From positions 62,001-126,000 of the forward strand of contig JAIUOC010000001.1 in NCBI GenBank assembly GCA_020161265.1: a DNA stretch of 64,000 nt. Reading direction: 5' to 3'. Under the pieces are notes generated by a model. It saw only the letters and a program-made list of their open reading frames with translations, had not been told where the DNA came from and made no database searches. Positions 26,288 through 36,200 of this stretch are shown here, in pieces. The position numbers and the translations under genes are program-made. How positions within the stretch are numbered: position 1 is the first letter of the stretch; each line of letters starts with the position of its first letter. Source of the DNA: Chloroflexota bacterium (GTDB taxonomy: Bacteria; Chloroflexota; Chloroflexia; Chloroflexales; Herpetosiphonaceae).

Positions 26288-27493
26288 TCAATTGCGATCA
26301 AGCCGAAAGATCGCTGCATCGGGATTGGCTCGTTGACAGATGCGATCGCGCAACAGTTCGGCGGCGACCACGCTATAGGTGATGCCATTGCCGCCATAAC
26401 CCAGCGCCAGCAAAATCCGGGGCTGATCGGGCAAATTATCGATGTAGGGCAGGCCATCCTTGGTTTCGCCAAAGGTACCAGCCCAGCGATAATCGACATG
26501 TAAGGGGATATGCGGAAAAAATTGATTAAAGCGCTTGGTTAATTTGGCGGCTTTGCGTTCGAGTAATGCATCGCGCTTGGCAGGCAGATCAATCTGATCA
26601 TCTTCGCCGCCGATGATGGCGCGGCCTTCGCTGGTGGTGCGCAAGTAGACATATGGGCGGGCGCTTTCCCAAATCAAGCATCGTTCATACCAGCCACTAA
26701 AATCGGTTAATGGCTCGCTTGCCAGCGCATAGCTGCTGCGAAATTTCACCAACTTGGGCTTGATATAGTGTTGCGCTTCATAACCCGCCGCCAAAATCAG
26801 ATATTTGGCATGAATGCGATAGCCTGTTTCGGTGGTGACGGTTACACCATCGCTGTTGCTTTGCCATTCTTTGGCTGCTGTACGATCAAAAATTTGTACG
26901 CCACGTTGCGCTGACTGCTTGAAAAGTGCATGGGCTAGTTGAAAGGCATCAACCTCGCCAGCATTGTAGGAATATAGCGCCGCCGGAGCAGTAAAACTAA
27001 ACCGTTCGCCAATTGCGGCTTTGTCGAGCAAATCGAGTTTGAAGCCATTGGCTTGACGTAATTCAAATTCTTGGCGCAATTGTTTAACATGCCAGCGACT
27101 ACTAGCGAGATATAAACTAGTTTTGTATGAAAAATGGTCTGCTACACCGACCTTTTGAGCTAGATCGGCAACCTTATCAATTGCCTCGCGACATAGGTGA
27201 TAGGCGCGAACTGCCTGTTGCTCGCCAACCAAATTGACCAATTCAGTCAATGGTGTATCGATTTCATATTGCAATAAGGCGGTGCTGGCGCTGGTGCTGC
27301 CCCCAGCAAGCTCGCGTTTTTCCAGCACCACCGTATCGATATTGGCCTCGCTGAGGTAGTGAGCGATCAGCGCTCCGCTAATGCCGCCGCCAATCACCAC
27401 AACCTCACAAGTTAAATCGTTCTGCAAACGAGGGTAGATATTTAATAAACCATTTTTAACTGCCCAAAATGGATACCCGCTATGTAAATCCAT
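26288..27493 (-). CDS. FAD-dependent amine/amino-acid oxidase (DAO family)
   Basis: A 401-residue flavoenzyme of the DAO superfamily. The FAD motif CEVVVIGGGISGALIAHYLS..VVLEKRELAGGSTSAS is at residues ~29-70, and the C-terminal FGETKDGLPYID...LALGYGGNGITYS is the second FAD contact. Relatives oxidise small amines or amino acids (glycine oxidase, sarcosine oxidase, gamma-glutamylputrescine oxidoreductase); the substrate cannot be fixed. GGAG is ten bases before the ATG. Sixty-six bases separate it from the upstream CoA-disulfide-reductase-like gene, so they may be one unit. Confidence 0.85.
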   Translation of the reverse strand: MDLHSGYPFWAVKNGLLNIYPRLQNDLTCEVVVIGGGISGALIAHYLSEANIDTVVLEKRELAGGSTSASTALLQYEIDTPLTELVNLVGEQQAVRAYHLCREAIDKVADLAQKVGVADHFSYKTSLYLASSRWHVKQLRQEFELRQANGFKLDLLDKAAIGERFSFTAPAALYSYNAGEVDAFQLAHALFKQSAQRGVQIFDRTAAKEWQSNSDGVTVTTETGYRIHAKYLILAAGYEAQHYIKPKLVKFRSSYALASEPLTDFSGWYERCLIWESARPYVYLRTTSEGRAIIGGEDDQIDLPAKRDALLERKAAKLTKRFNQFFPHIPLHVDYRWAGTFGETKDGLPYIDNLPDQPRILLALGYGGNGITYSVVAAELLRDRICQRANPDAAIFRLDRN

Positions 27494-27559
27494 TGTTTGG
27501 CTGCTCCTGATATGTGCGCTTTGGGCAAGTTTTGAGCAAGGGTTATGCCGCTGAAACGG

Positions 27560-29209
27560 CTAATGACCAAATGCCTTCAATGTCAGTGCGCCACCAGCCA
27601 ATGTCGCGACATTCGCAAAGCCGCTTTGGCGCAAAATCCGGTAGGCGATGTAGCTGCGCATGCCAACCATACAGTGTAAGCGAATTGGCCGCCCTTCGGC
27701 TTGAGCTTTGAGGCTCGGAATCGCGGCGCGAAGTTCAGCCAGCGGCAGATTTATTGCTTGCGGAATGTGCCACGCTGCATATTCATCAGGGTTGCGCACA
27801 TCAACTATCAGCGCATGCTCGGTGATCGCGGGATATTCCTCGGCATACCAGAATTTCACCGTGCCATCGAGCAGGTTGCTAGCCAAAAATCCGGCCATGT
27901 TAATGGGATCTTTGGCCGAGCCATAGGGCGGCGCATAGGCCAATTCAAGCTCGGTCAAATCGTGGACACTCATTTTGGCGCGAATTGCCGTCGCTAATAC
28001 ATCGATGCGTTTATCCACGCCAGCGCCACCAACAATTTGTGCCCCTAAAATTCTGCCATCGGCAGGGGCAAACAACAATTTAAGATGCATTTGTTGGGCA
28101 TCGGGGTAGTAGCCCGCGTGATCATTGGGGTGCAAATAGATTTTGTGATAGGCGCGTTGGGCGCGTTGCAGGCTCTTTTCCGAGGCTCCGGTCATGGCAC
28201 AAGTGGTTGTATGCACTTTGACGATCGCCGTGCCTTGGCTGGAATGATAGCGACTGCTGCGCCCAAGCATATGCTCCGCCACGATGCGGCCTTGGCGGTT
28301 AGCCGGCCCTGCCAGCGCAATCAAGGCTGGTTGTTGCAACACGGTATCTTGCACTTCAATCACATCGCCAGCAGCATAAATCGCTGAGTCGGAGGTTTGC
28401 AGATACTGGTTGACGGCAATGCCACCACGTTCGCCAAGCGTCAGGCCTGCGGCTTGGGCTAATTGACTGGATGGCCGCACGCCAACCGCCATAATCACCA
28501 GATCGGTTTTAATTTGCCGCCCATCGCTGAGATGTACAGCGATTTGCTGATTGGTTGGCACAAAGCGTTGAGCACTGGCCCCAAGGTGCAATTTAACCCC
28601 ATGTTGTTGCAGCAAATCAGCAACTTCACTGACCATCTCATGATCGAATAAGGGCAAAACTTGTTTGGCCAGCTCAACTAACTCGACGGTTAGGCCACGT
28701 TGTTGCAACGCCTCGATCATTTCGAGCCCAATGTAGCCAGCACCAATGACCACTGCATGGCGTGCGCCATCAGCCAATAATTGATTGATTTGATCAACAT
28801 CAGGTATTGTGCGAACTGTGTGAATTTGCGGCAAATCGCTGCCAGGAATCGGCAATTGCAGGGCTTGGCTGCCAACCGCAATCAACAATTTATCGTAGCG
28901 CTCTTGAATTGGCGTGGGCTGTTGCGGTGTTTTGATCGTCACGGTTTTTTGCTGAGGATCGATGGCGATCACTTCGTGTTGTAAGCGTAGATCGAGATTA
29001 AAGGTTTGGCGCAGATATTCAGGACTGGCAACTAAGAGCTTTTCGCGCTCGGCGATTGTGCCAGCGATATGGTAGGGCAAACCACAATTGGCATACGAAA
29101 CATACTCACCGCGTTCCAACACCACAATCTCGGCATGTTCGTCGAGCCGACGCAGGCGGGTGGCGGCACTCATGCCAGCAGCGACCCCGCCGATAATCAC
29201 AATTTTCAT
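27560..29209 (-). CDS. CoA-disulfide reductase / pyridine nucleotide-disulfide oxidoreductase with C-terminal rhodanese
   Basis: A 549-residue two-part protein. Residues 1-440 are an FAD/NAD(P)H oxidoreductase: MKIVIIGGVAAGMSAATRLR, the active-site SYANCGLPYHI (Cys42, as in CoA-disulfide reductase), VVIGAGYIGLEMIEAL, and AGDVIEV. Residues ~455-549 are a rhodanese domain (LIVDVRNPDEYAAWHIPQA) with active-site Cys in LHCMVGMRSY. Such CoADR-RHD fusions act in thiol redox balance or polysulfide reduction. The start at 29209 follows TGAGG. Confidence 0.92.
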   Translation of the reverse strand: MKIVIIGGVAAGMSAATRLRRLDEHAEIVVLERGEYVSYANCGLPYHIAGTIAEREKLLVASPEYLRQTFNLDLRLQHEVIAIDPQQKTVTIKTPQQPTPIQERYDKLLIAVGSQALQLPIPGSDLPQIHTVRTIPDVDQINQLLADGARHAVVIGAGYIGLEMIEALQQRGLTVELVELAKQVLPLFDHEMVSEVADLLQQHGVKLHLGASAQRFVPTNQQIAVHLSDGRQIKTDLVIMAVGVRPSSQLAQAAGLTLGERGGIAVNQYLQTSDSAIYAAGDVIEVQDTVLQQPALIALAGPANRQGRIVAEHMLGRSSRYHSSQGTAIVKVHTTTCAMTGASEKSLQRAQRAYHKIYLHPNDHAGYYPDAQQMHLKLLFAPADGRILGAQIVGGAGVDKRIDVLATAIRAKMSVHDLTELELAYAPPYGSAKDPINMAGFLASNLLDGTVKFWYAEEYPAITEHALIVDVRNPDEYAAWHIPQAINLPLAELRAAIPSLKAQAEGRPIRLHCMVGMRSYIAYRILRQSGFANVATLAGGALTLKAFGH

Positions 29210-29221
29210 CACAAGCCTCAA

Positions 29222-29634
29222 ATTTAAATGGCAACATCGATTGCTACTTAATTAATTGATGCAGCTTGCAGCGATTTTGTTACATTCTTCACAACAGGTT
29301 GTGGGCAGCGGATGAGCAAGCCAGCATCAAATTCAATCATAAAACGTTTGCCGCTAAAATAGGTGATTAGATGGTTGGCGAAAGCGTACCAATTCGCTAC
29401 TTAGAGCATCTCATTTATAACGAAGCAAGGGAGAATATTTTGATTGAGATTGGCATTTTAATCAGTAGCATCAGAAATTCTATCAATGAGAATCTTGTGA
29501 AAAAGCCCCGAATTCATAGACGGAACTTGATATGGGTCACCCATATCAAGTTCATGCTACTGGTTCCTAAAGTAAAGCATAGAAGGTTTAGTAGGTTATC
29601 CAATGTATCCAAAGTAATTAATATGCTGCCCAAA
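29222..29634. other. Intergenic region with one strong hairpin
   Basis: No convincing gene. A 120-codon plus-strand frame from 29371 has no ribosome site, unlikely composition, and runs into the lipoprotein gene on the other strand. The one feature is a perfect 14-bp inverted repeat (29523-29536 and 29540-29553) with a 3-nt loop and no T-run, ~80 bases past the lipoprotein stop. Confidence 0.6.
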
Positions 29635-30018
29635 TTAAATACAATCTTCTTCGCTGAATTGAAGCGAAACCTGTGTGAAGGTTACCGTTGGTGTAATCAG
29701 CACGCTCATCCCCAGAACTGGACATTTCAATGAGGCTAACTCTATACTCCGATTTGGCTCCATAATGACCAAATGATTCCACCCTGCAGCATCTGATTCA
29801 TTTACATAATATTGAATAATTTCAGCATTGCTAAGGTCAGTTATATAGCTAATTATCCGACCATGCTCGTTTAAAGCAAGCGGTGTAACATCCATAGCGA
29901 ACTCGGCTGAGTTTGGATAGATAATTTTGGGCATTGTTGTCCGCATTGGTTCACGCGTTGAACATGCGTTGAGTAATAAAAGTATCGCGATTCCACGCCA
30001 CAGTATTTGTTTGTTCAT
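29635..30018 (-). CDS. Small lipoprotein, unknown function
   Basis: A 127-residue protein with a lipoprotein signal (MNKQILWRGIAILLLLNAC; lipobox Cys19) and a compact beta-rich domain with two cysteines near the C-terminus (LKCPVLGM and EEDCI) that could form a disulfide. I recognise no family. It stands alone between the redox and prenyl-synthase genes. Confidence 0.7.
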   Translation of the reverse strand: MNKQILWRGIAILLLLNACSTREPMRTTMPKIIYPNSAEFAMDVTPLALNEHGRIISYITDLSNAEIIQYYVNESDAAGWNHLVIMEPNRSIELASLKCPVLGMSVLITPTVTFTQVSLQFSEEDCI

Positions 30019-30151
30019 TGAGGTTCCAACATGCTAGGATGATTCAGCACTGGATCTTAATTTCATATCCATATCGATAGCATATAACATCAAAATGGAT
30101 GAGAAATGGATCTTCCGAGCACTATTTGAGACAAACATTTTGAGTACTACA

Positions 30152-30178
30152 AAACCCTGCTGCAATGCAACAGGGTTT
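30152..30178 (-). terminator. Terminator of the prenyl synthase gene
   Basis: AAACCCTG (30152-30159) pairs with CAGGGTTT (30171-30178), extended by TTGC/GCAG pairing, 26 bases past the stop; four T residues follow on the minus strand. Confidence 0.8.
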
Positions 30179-30204
30179 CGAGGAGCAAGGAATCGTGATG
30201 AATT

Positions 30205-31185
30205 TTAGAAGTGACGATCGAGCACGTAATCGGCGATTTCACGCAGCAGCTCTTTAGCGGCTGATGGCGGGAAGATATCGAGTGCTGCTAAGCCACGTTG
30301 GGTAATCTCACGGGCTTGGGCAATCGCTTGATCGATGCCACCAAGCTGCTTCACTTGACTAATTGCTTGAACAACTTGCTCATCACTGAGTTGTTCATAT
30401 TGATCAAGCAAGTTGACCAAAGGATGCTCATGATGATCTTTGACTGCCAAGATCAAAGGCAAGGTAATGGTGCCTTCGCGTAAATCGTTGCCGGCAGGCT
30501 TGCCGAGGGTTTCCTCGGTGCTGACGAAATCGAGAATATCATCGACAATTTGGAAGGCTAAGCCAATATCGTAGCCATAACGCGCGGCGGCCTCAATTTC
30601 TTCGGGGCTGCCACCACCACAAACCACCCCAGCGGCGGCAGCGGCTTCAAATAGGGCGGCAGTTTTGCCACCAATTTTGGCATAATATTGTTCGAGGGCT
30701 GTTGCCGTTGGGAGCGTGGCCATGACGGGGTGTAATTCAGAGGCTGAAATCGTCATAACCGATTCGGCGAAAATCTGAATTACACGTGGATCGGGAGCTA
30801 GTGCCATTTCGCCAGCAGCCACCGCAAACAGGTAATCACCAACCATCAATGCTACGCCTTGATCCCATTTGGCATGGACGGTAACTTTGCCGCGGCGGCG
30901 GTCGGCATCATCGACTAAATCGTCGTGAACCAAACTGGCTGCATGAATCAACTCGACAGCAGTTGCCGCATGCAAGCTATCGCTCAAACGGTAGCGCCCT
31001 AATTGCGATGCAAGCAGAACCATCATGGCTCGTAAACGCTTGCCACCAGAGCTAACAATGTGTTGACCAGCAGCCGTGATCAGCGCCGATTGCGATTCGA
31101 CTCGCTGCATAATGCGATCTTCGACGGCTTGCAGATCATGGCGTAACGTGCTTGGGATTTCCAATTGTTTTAATGTGTGCGTCAT
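30205..31185 (-). CDS. Polyprenyl diphosphate synthase
   Basis: A 326-residue trans-prenyltransferase that builds linear isoprenoid chains. The first aspartate motif is LVHDDLVDDADRRRG, the second is FQIVDDILDFVS, and SSGGKRLRAMMVLL is the substrate-binding GGKRLR. The residues before the first motif (AAASLVHD region) suggest a medium or long chain, as for quinone side chains. AGGAAG precedes the ATG at 31185. A menaquinone role would fit the cytochrome bd oxidase in this window, by inference. Confidence 0.92.
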   Translation of the reverse strand: MTHTLKQLEIPSTLRHDLQAVEDRIMQRVESQSALITAAGQHIVSSGGKRLRAMMVLLASQLGRYRLSDSLHAATAVELIHAASLVHDDLVDDADRRRGKVTVHAKWDQGVALMVGDYLFAVAAGEMALAPDPRVIQIFAESVMTISASELHPVMATLPTATALEQYYAKIGGKTAALFEAAAAAGVVCGGGSPEEIEAAARYGYDIGLAFQIVDDILDFVSTEETLGKPAGNDLREGTITLPLILAVKDHHEHPLVNLLDQYEQLSDEQVVQAISQVKQLGGIDQAIAQAREITQRGLAALDIFPPSAAKELLREIADYVLDRHF

Positions 31186-31359
31186 AGCACGCTTCCTAAT
31201 AAATTCGGTCTTTGTGAAAGTTATCGCGTACAGCAAAGCATACCCGAAAACGATCCTAGCGTCAACGGATTTGCCGCTGGCTTTAGGCTCGGTTACACTA
31301 AGGCCTAGGCTATCTGAGAGCTTTGTGAGAGGTTTTGAAAGCCGCTAGGAGTATACGCA

Positions 31360-31785
31360 ATGCTGACCGTTGAAGATATTTTGGCAATTTTGCCCCATCG
31401 CCCGCCATTTCTGTTGGTTGACCGCATTTTAGAGATCGAAGATGGCCTGCGAGCAGTGGGTTTGAAAAACGTCACGATGAACGAGCCATTTTTCGTGGGC
31501 CATTTTCCAGGTCGGCCTGTAATGCCAGGCGTGTTGATTGTTGAAGCGCTGGCGCAAGTCGGTGCAGTAATCATTTTGCGTCAGCCCGAGTATGTTGGCA
31601 AAATTGTGATGTTTGCTGGGATCGATGATTTTCGTTTCAAGCGCCCAGTTACGCCTGGTGATACACTTAAATTAGAAGTAAGCCTTGATAAAATGCGCCG
31701 CCGCATTGGCAAAGGCCAAGCCAAGGCCACAGTTGATGGCACAGTGGTTGCCGAAGGTGGGCTAATGTTTGCAATTGTTGATTAA
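31360..31785 (+). CDS. fabZ: 3-hydroxyacyl-ACP dehydratase FabZ
   Basis: A 141-residue hot-dog-fold enzyme of fatty-acid elongation that removes water from 3-hydroxyacyl-[21 protein letters not shown] starts the fold; the catalytic His is in [20 protein letters not shown] and the Glu of EALAQ follows. Length is normal. AGGAG is eight bases before the ATG. It is divergent from the prenyl synthase and is followed at 38 bases by a response-regulator gene. Confidence 0.96.
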   Translation: MLTVEDILAILPHRPPFLLVDRILEIEDGLRAVGLKNVTMNEPFFVGHFPGRPVMPGVLIVEALAQVGAVIILRQPEYVGKIVMFAGIDDFRFKRPVTPGDTLKLEVSLDKMRRRIGKGQAKATVDGTVVAEGGLMFAIVD

Positions 31786-31823
31786 GCATTGCCGTAAACA
31801 TTCGCCTACAGAAGGAGTCTGTT

Positions 31824-32555
31824 GTGGATACGTTCAATGTTGAGCTACGAGATAAGCTCATTCTGGTGGTTGATGATGAACCACGTTTAGTCACATTTAT
31901 GCGCGTTAATCTCGAAGCCGAGGGTTGCCGCGTAATTAGCGCCGAAAATGGCCGCAAAGCGCTGGAAAAAGTGCGCGAAGATATGCCTGATGCGGTGCTG
32001 CTGGATATTATGATGCCTGGCTTGGATGGCTATGAAACCCTGCGCCGCTTACGTGAATTTTCGTCGATTCCAGTGATTTTTCTGACTGCCAAAGACGAAG
32101 AGGATGATCGGATTCGCGGTTTGGAGCTTGGCGCTGATGATTATATTGGCAAGCCATTTAGCCATCGCGAGCTGGTCAGCCGCTTGCGAGCGGTCTTGCG
32201 TCGCCATTATGTGACCCCAACTCAAGCGGTTTCGACCACCAAAATCGACGACCGTTTGACCGTCGATTTTGATCGGCGCGAGGTTTTGGTCAATGGTGAG
32301 CGGATCAGCTTGCGGCCAACCGAATACCGTTTGCTCTATCATTTGGTGCAAAATGCTGGCTTTGTGATGCCCCACGAAACCTTGCTAGCCAAAGTTTGGG
32401 GGCCAGAATATCGCGACGAAAGTCATTATTTACGCCTGTATGTCACCTATCTGCGCCAAAAAATCGAAGAAGATCCAGCTAACCCACACTATATTTTGAC
32501 TGAACGTGGGGTTGGCTATCGCTTCGTCGATTTCAAGAAAAAGAACGACGAGTAA
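31824..32555 (+). CDS. OmpR/PhoB-family response regulator
   Basis: A 243-residue two-component regulator. The receiver domain (~10-125) has the acidic pocket VVDDEP, the phospho-acceptor Asp in [17 protein letters not shown] in [11 protein letters not shown] and Lys in [10 protein letters not shown]. The C-terminal winged helix (~145-238) ends [13 protein letters not shown]. The start is GTG with AAGGAGT before it. No histidine kinase lies nearby, so it is an orphan here. Confidence 0.93.
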   Translation: MDTFNVELRDKLILVVDDEPRLVTFMRVNLEAEGCRVISAENGRKALEKVREDMPDAVLLDIMMPGLDGYETLRRLREFSSIPVIFLTAKDEEDDRIRGLELGADDYIGKPFSHRELVSRLRAVLRRHYVTPTQAVSTTKIDDRLTVDFDRREVLVNGERISLRPTEYRLLYHLVQNAGFVMPHETLLAKVWGPEYRDESHYLRLYVTYLRQKIEEDPANPHYILTERGVGYRFVDFKKKNDE

Positions 32556-32567
32556 TAGCTTTTGATT

Positions 32568-32605
32568 AAATGCTCAATGCCTTGACCAAGCATTGAGCAT
32601 TTTTT
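32568..32605 (+). terminator. Terminator of the response regulator gene
   Basis: Thirteen-base arms (32568-32580 and 32590-32602) with a 9-nt loop run directly into a T-run, 12 bases past the stop. Confidence 0.9.
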
Positions 32606-32620
32606 ATGACGTGAGGATGT

Positions 32621-33184
32621 ATGGACGATCAATTGCTCCCATTGTTGCAGCCTACAACGATTATGCCTGTAGCAACGTTCATCGATCAACCCGATGCCAT
32701 TCCAGCAGAATCAGGGCTGTATGGCTGGTGGTTCAAAACGCTTCCGCCCCAAGTTTCCGGTGCAGGCTGTTTGCAAGTTGATGGTTGGACATTGCTGCAC
32801 ATCGGAATTTCTCCCTCTGGCCATAATCCTACCAGTACCCGTCATTTGCGTAAGCGTTTGGCCGATCATGTATCGGGTAAGGCCAACCGTTCGACCTTAC
32901 GCATGAGTTTAGGCTGTTTGTTGAGTGAGCAACTGAATTTACGCCTAGTTGCCCATGGAGCCAATAACTATTTAACGTTTGGTGAAGGTGAACAGCGCTT
33001 ATCTTACTGGTTACAGCAACATACTGGGGTTTCATGGATGCTGCATGCTCAGCCATGGTCGATTAAACCGGATATCTTGAGCCAGTATGTCTTCCCACTC
33101 AATATTAAAAAGAATGATCATCCATTTGTGGCTACACTCAAGCGTTTGCGCGAGCAGGCAAGGCTCCAAGCACGAAAAATTTAA
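32621..33184 (+). CDS. GIY-YIG nuclease-superfamily protein
   Basis: A 187-residue protein. SGLYGWWF and LLHIGISPSG replace the GIY and YIG strands, and HLRKRLADHVSGKANRSTLRMSLGCLL is the helix that follows in this GIY-YIG subgroup; LTFGEGEQRLSYWL supplies the downstream acidic residue. Members are small standalone proteins of unknown role, possibly nucleases. GAGG precedes the ATG. It stands alone between two hairpins. Confidence 0.75.
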   Translation: MDDQLLPLLQPTTIMPVATFIDQPDAIPAESGLYGWWFKTLPPQVSGAGCLQVDGWTLLHIGISPSGHNPTSTRHLRKRLADHVSGKANRSTLRMSLGCLLSEQLNLRLVAHGANNYLTFGEGEQRLSYWLQQHTGVSWMLHAQPWSIKPDILSQYVFPLNIKKNDHPFVATLKRLREQARLQARKI

Positions 33185-33214
33185 CATCTCTGACAGCTAT
33201 CGCAATAAACAAAC

Positions 33215-33242
33215 TCAGGGATGGTTGTAGTTCCATCCCTGA
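33215..33242. terminator. Bidirectional hairpin between GIY-YIG and giant surface protein genes
   Basis: Ten-base arms (33215-33224 and 33233-33242) with an 8-nt loop separate two converging genes and can serve both. Confidence 0.65.
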
Positions 33243-33265
33243 CCTAATTTAACTGATGCTAGTGA

Positions 33266-36200
33266 TTATTGAACTGTCACCCAAGGGAAATACCAGAGCA
33301 CGATGGTTGGGGTCGGCGATGGTGTGATCGGAGGAACTGCCGTGGCCGTTGCAGTTTTGGTTGGTGTAGTCGTCGCAGTTGCCGTCACCGTAGCCGTCGC
33401 GGTTTTGGTTGGTGTAGCCGTCAGCGTGGCGGTGGCGGTTGCGGTCAGCGAAGCAATGGCTGTGGCGCTGGCAGTCGCAGTTGTTGTCGCAATTGCAGTT
33501 GGTGTGGCCGATGGAACGCCAGTGGCAGTTACCGAAGGAACTGTCGTCGCACTTGGCGTAGCTGATGGAATGGCGGTTGCGCTGGCGGTTGGTGTTGCGC
33601 TAGCAATCGGCGTGGACGATGGAATGGCGGTCGCGGTTGGCGTGGGTGTTGGCAAGGGATCAACGCTGCTGGTGCTACAGTGGCCTGCATAATCACAGGC
33701 CTTGGCAATCACTACGCTTTGGCTATGCCCGTTGACCCGACAACTGACGCTGAGCCGATTGATCCGCGCTGGATTTGGGTAGTAGCCATAGCTGATTGGG
33801 CTGCCAGCGCATGGCGAGAGCAACGAGTTTTCATCAATAAATAAATCCTCGGCGCTGATTACATAATCGGTGTAGCTATTTGCACCGCTGCCGCCTTGGG
33901 TTGCGTTGATGCTGACCCGTGGGGCTTGGGTGTCGATGCTGCCACGCCAGATAATTCGTTCGTCGTTGGTGTTAGCAAAAGCATCGTTGCCGCGAACATG
34001 CAATTGATAAAAGCCTTCGCTAGCGGCTGGTGGGTTGTAGCTCCAGGTTGCCAGATCCGTGCCCTGGGCTTGAATTGGCGCTGATTGCCAAATTTCGCTG
34101 CTAGGGCTGCCATCAAAATGATAGGCTTCAAGCCAGATTTGGGCTTGGTTCACGCCCGCATGCTCGCTTTGGGCCAAACCATAAATTTCACGCGCCGACA
34201 AGGCTCGCTGATAGATTTGCACTTCATCAAGTTGACCATTGAAGAAGCCGCTATTTGGCTTGGCCGAGCCAATCTGTAACGGCAGGTTGCTGGCAGTGCC
34301 AAAGCTTTGTTCAACGCTGCCCAAATTTGTGCCATTCAAATAGGCCGTCCATTCGCTGCCAGTTTGTACTAAAGCGACATGTTGCCATTGATTTGGCGTG
34401 ATCGTAGCGCTGATGCTGCTAGTCGTGCTGCCGTTGAACAAGCGAATGCTGCGATAGTCGCTGGCAACTTGCCAGTTGTAGCGGGTGTTGCTGCTATCAG
34501 CCAAAGCCAAAATGCTATAGGCTGAACCAGAGCTGCTATTCCAATTTGGCTTAATCCAGGCGCTGAAGCTGGCTTGGCTAAGGTTCAAACTTGCGGTTGC
34601 CGCCACGGTCAGGCGTTGTTGGTTGGCTGGGTTGAAACTGGCGGCCATGCCAAATTGGCCAGTTGCACTGCTGGGGCAAGCATCACAGCTTGCATGATAG
34701 TTGTTGCCGCTGCTATCGTTGCGTGCTGCGGCTGTTTCAAAGTGATAGCTGGCGACGGCTCCATGCCAGCTTGGTAGCTCGTTGAGTGTACCGCTAATCT
34801 GCCATGTTTCGCTCATTAATGGTGTTGCTGCGATCGTTTGGAACAAATCGACGCTTGGTGGACGGGCATCGAGCAGCAATGTTTGCTGTTGGTTTGCTCG
34901 TAAAGCGGTGGTTAATTGGTTGCCCACCTGATCAACCGCGCTCATTTCGACCCGATAGCTACCACTTGGCCGACTGCCACTAATGTGATACTCGATTGAC
35001 CAACGTTCGCCGACAACCTGCGCTTGTTGCCAACTTTCGCTGCCAATCAAGCGATTTTGTTGATCGAACAAGCCAATCAAGACCTTGGTTTGCTCAAGGC
35101 CGCTGCCTGCGATGCCATTGCCAAACTGGGGATCGCTGATCGTTCCCGATAATGCCAGCGTCCATTGCAGCTCATGGTTAGCAACAGGCTGTAATGCACG
35201 CCAGTTTTGGTTATGCTCTAGGGTTGCGGTTGGCCCAGCGCCATCGACATACAGGGTTGTTGTTGCACTGGTGGTTTCATGGCCAACGGCATCAACCGCG
35301 CGGAAGATTACTTGATAGCTTCCTGCTCCGCCAAATTTGCTGGGATCAATCACTGGACACCAAGCAGCGTTGTTGGCTTGGGCTTCGGCACATACGGCGA
35401 CGCTCGTCCATTCGTAGGTGCTGGCGTTTGGTCCACGCACGCCCATATCGACCAAGCGGATACTTGAGCTGGGGTCGGTGGCCGAAACCGCGAGTTGGAA
35501 TGGTGCATTGGCACGATAATTATTGCTCGCCAATAAACTGACGATTGGCTGATCGTTATCAATCGTCAGATAGCTGGTTGATCGCGCTCGATACCAGCGT
35601 AAATCGCGCAAATAGAGGTTGTAGATTTCGGCAGTGCTCAATTCGCGTTGATAGATTGTAAGTTCATCGAGTTGACCGCGGAATTGGTCGTTGAACAAGC
35701 CCTGTTGATCGGTGCTTGCGCCAATAAACAGCGGGTCGTCGTTGTTGATTGGTACGGCGCTACTGCCTGCGATTGTGTCGATATACTCGCCATCGAGGTA
35801 GAACTTGGCATCATTGCTGGCATCGAATACGACCGCGACTTGCTGCCAAACTCGTGGGGCAACCGTGGCGCTGCTGCTATATTTGAAGCCGCCAAAGATG
35901 CCAAAATTCAAGGCTGAACCGCTCAAGCCAAAGCCAAAGCCATTGACTGAGTTATCGCGACCTGCGGCAATAAAACGTTGCAACGAGGTGGTGTCGGTGA
36001 TGGTATCGGGCTTGACCCATGCCAAAATTGTGAATTGATTTTGCAAATTGTTGATTGCGTTGGCTTGATCAACCTGAATTGCGCCTTTGCCATCGAACAA
36101 CACGGTGCGGCCAATTTTGCCATCGGTGCCAGGTGCTGGGTTATGGCGATACAGTGGCTGATCATCAATTGTCCAGCGCAGGGTGATGCGATTGCTGCCC

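Noticed and set aside
29371..29733. 120-codon plus-strand frame
   Set aside because: It contains the 29523 hairpin, overlaps the lipoprotein gene on the other strand, and has no domain or ribosome site.
33269..33692. Val/Gly- and Arg/Cys-rich plus-strand frames
   Set aside because: They are antisense shadows of the T/A/S/P repeat tail of the giant gene.
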